Assembly: GCF_900112575.1 (NCBI RefSeq)
Contig: NZ_FOMH01000006.1
Span: 186,001 to 250,000 of the forward strand
Direction of reading: 5' to 3'
Source of the DNA: Flavobacterium phragmitis
GTDB taxonomy: Bacteria > Bacteroidota > Bacteroidia > Flavobacteriales > Flavobacteriaceae
Length of the DNA stretch: 64,000 nt
Of this stretch, positions 62,266 through 64,000 are shown piece after piece. The notes below the pieces were generated by a model. It was not told the DNA's origin. It saw only the letters and a program-made list of their open reading frames with translations, and searched no databases. Made by a program: the position numbers and the translations under genes. Every line of letters begins with the position of its first letter. Positions within the stretch are counted from its first letter, which is position 1.

Positions 62266-64000
62266 TTATTTGATTTTAAATCGTAATCCAGCATAATACA
62301 TTTGTCCGAAGATTGGTGCGTATGCAATAGAAGCATCAAAATTAGGCCCAAAAGGATCCCCAGCTCCTAAAATTGCTTTTTTCTGCTTATAGTTTCCAAT
62401 ATTCTCCCCTCCTATATACACTTCAAAAACAGAAGAAAATACTCGAGTCACTTGTGCATTCATAACCGCATATGCAGGTGAAAAATCAGGTAATTGATCT
62501 TCTACAGGATTGGAAGCAGTATAAGGTAACTGCTGTTTTCCTGACCAGTTATAAGTAAAATCAAATTTCCATTGTTTGTCATCATTCAAAGTTGTTTCGT
62601 ATTCCAAATTTCCTAAGAAACGATGTTTTGCCTGTAACGGACGCTGAAACGAACCTCTCAAATAATCTGTTTGGATGTCATAATATTTATAAGCAGTTCT
62701 TAGGTTTAAATTATGAATCAATTCATAATTAAATTCTACTTGAAGACTATTTGCAAAAGAACTTCCTTTCAAATCATAAAATAAAACCTGCTGTGGGCTC
62801 TGCATTACATCTACAATTGCCTGATTTTGGAAATCAGTTCTGTAAAAGTCGAAACCTGCATCGGCATTTTTACCAAAAATCTTGAATTTCTGAGAGAAAC
62901 TAATTCCATAATTCCAAGCAATTTCAGGATTTAAACCATAAACTTTTCCGCTTGCATCTAAAATAGAGAACGTTCTAGAACTTGCAAAAAGCTGTTGGTT
63001 TTCGGCAAAAATGTTAGCGGTACGTTTTCCTCTTCCTGCAGAGAAACGAATTACTCCATTTTTCCACGGGTTATATCTCATGTGTAATCTCGGAGTCACA
63101 AAGAAACCTAAACGATTGTGATTATCAACTCTCCCACCTAAAATCAAACTAAAATTGTCTGTGTTGTCATAAGTATACTCAAAGAATGCTCCAACCGAAT
63201 TATCAATTCTGCTGTAATCCACAACATTTACAAACTCCTGATACTGATCGTAAGTAAAGTTTAAACCCGTTGTAAACTTGTGCATTGTATTATTGATAAT
63301 CGAGTTGAAAATCAAATTAGAATAAAAACTATTCTGTTTGATATCATAGAGATTCAAACCAAAATAAGAATCTTGTCTGTGGCTGTTAAAAGCATTTTGA
63401 AAACCAATACTCTGATAAGGCATGTCTTTAAATACATATCCAATTTTAGTAGAAACATCAAAACGCTCTGTATTGATTTCAGAACCCCAATAATTTGTAG
63501 TCCCACGATCACGGTCTTTATCAAAATCCACTTCTCCTGTTTGTTTTTTATCATTCATGTATCTGAAATTGATAAAACTAACCAAACCGCTTTCTGGATT
63601 GTAATACTGGTAACGATTCAAAACGTTGATTTGCTTTCCTAACGGATTGTCTAAAAATCCGTCATTATTCATATCGTTTTTTGCTACACGTGCATTTCCG
63701 TGAACAAATAAACTGGTTGCCCATTTATCGGATAATTTTTTATTGAAATGCGTATTTAATTCGAATCGGGAATCGGTTGATCCGTAAGCGTTCACAAAGA
63801 AAGGAATATCACTTAAAGGCTTTAAAAGCTCAGTGTTAATTTGACCCGAAATACTTTCGTAACCATTGATGACACTTCCTGCTCCTTTGGTAATCTGAAC
63901 ACTTTCAATCCATGTTCCAGGAGTAAAGGATAGTCCGTAAGCTTGAGAAGCACCACGGACAGAAGGGATATTTTCTTCTGTAATCATTAAATACGGACTG
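62266..64000 (-). CDS. TonB-dependent receptor, probably metal-related (partial)
   Basis: The frame runs to the window edge, so the N-terminus is missing; upstream of the Met at 63987 the codons still read SPYL. The visible start is the end of the plug domain (TEENIPSVRGASQAYGLSFT, then QITKGAGSVINGYESISGQI), followed by a full beta-barrel ending YYAGLRFKIK. It is a ligand-gated outer-membrane receptor. The HMA-domain protein downstream suggests a metal substrate such as copper; that is inference. About 578 residues are seen. Confidence 0.9.
   Translation of the reverse strand, partial: SPYLMITEENIPSVRGASQAYGLSFTPGTWIESVQITKGAGSVINGYESISGQINTELLKPLSDIPFFVNAYGSTDSRFELNTHFNKKLSDKWATSLFVHGNARVAKNDMNNDGFLDNPLGKQINVLNRYQYYNPESGLVSFINFRYMNDKKQTGEVDFDKDRDRGTTNYWGSEINTERFDVSTKIGYVFKDMPYQSIGFQNAFNSHRQDSYFGLNLYDIKQNSFYSNLIFNSIINNTMHKFTTGLNFTYDQYQEFVNVVDYSRIDNSVGAFFEYTYDNTDNFSLILGGRVDNHNRLGFFVTPRLHMRYNPWKNGVIRFSAGRGKRTANIFAENQQLFASSRTFSILDASGKVYGLNPEIAWNYGISFSQKFKIFGKNADAGFDFYRTDFQNQAIVDVMQSPQQVLFYDLKGSSFANSLQVEFNYELIHNLNLRTAYKYYDIQTDYLRGSFQRPLQAKHRFLGNLEYETTLNDDKQWKFDFTYNWSGKQQLPYTASNPVEDQLPDFSPAYAVMNAQVTRVFSSVFEVYIGGENIGNYKQKKAILGAGDPFGPNFDASIAYAPIFGQMYYAGLRFKIK

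Overview
The window looks like a chromosomal segment of a Flavobacterium-like member of the Bacteroidota. The evidence is low-GC coding sequence, promoters of the Bacteroidota type (TTTG, about 18-20 bases, TAnnTTTG), and lineage-typical proteins: PorT of the type IX secretion system, a TamL-like lipoprotein, a GLPGLI protein, DUF5686 and carboxypeptidase-regulatory outer-membrane proteins, a 2TM-domain protein and TonB-dependent receptors. I see no rRNA, tRNA, CRISPR array, prophage or intact insertion sequence.

Region 1 (1-9400) is an assimilatory sulfate-reduction locus read leftwards: a TSUP transporter, cysH, cysD, cysN, a ferredoxin-type sulfite reductase fused to a HEPN-like domain, cobA, and a siroheme-synthase dehydrogenase cut by the window start. 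A divergent TSUP transporter and an Rrf2 regulator follow. A strong promoter lies in the divergent gap, next to a 13-mer that recurs in the methionine locus.

Region 2 (9500-21500) is a methionine/threonine biosynthesis cluster: metZ, an OsmC protein, thrA (aspartate kinase-homoserine dehydrogenase), metX, a degenerate homoserine-dehydrogenase-like gene, metY, and divergent metK. Its control is unusually layered. A SAM-I riboswitch precedes metX and a SAM-II/V-like element precedes metK. Two separate intergenic regions each hold a tandem pair of short Met/Cys-containing leader peptides, each followed by a terminator. In all four a segment at or near the leader end can pair with the terminator 5' arm, as in classical amino-acid attenuation. 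Each pair precedes a small gene of unknown function (58 and 66 codons). This is the most interesting feature of the window.

Region 3 (21500-38300) holds envelope genes (a secreted TPR protein, a carboxypeptidase-regulatory beta-barrel protein, GLPGLI, DUF5686), a deoxynucleoside kinase, a higBA toxin-antitoxin pair bracketed by two identical 32-base terminators, a membrane pyrophosphatase with a Cys-rich tail, soluble pyrophosphatase, a DapF-like epimerase without either catalytic Cys, and pdhB.

Region 4 (38700-53340) contains etfBA, a bifunctional nuclease, thyA-folA with two small genes, ubiE-porT, a TrmH-type methyltransferase, tamL, fbaA, accD without its zinc ribbon, a lipoprotein and an ABC permease.

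Region 5 (53500-64000) is purH, the rod-shape operon mreB-mreC-mreD-mrdA-rodA, a DedA protein, and a metal-related pair (an HMA-domain protein and a TonB-dependent receptor cut by the window end). Short palindromic interspersed elements of several families sit in the gaps between genes.
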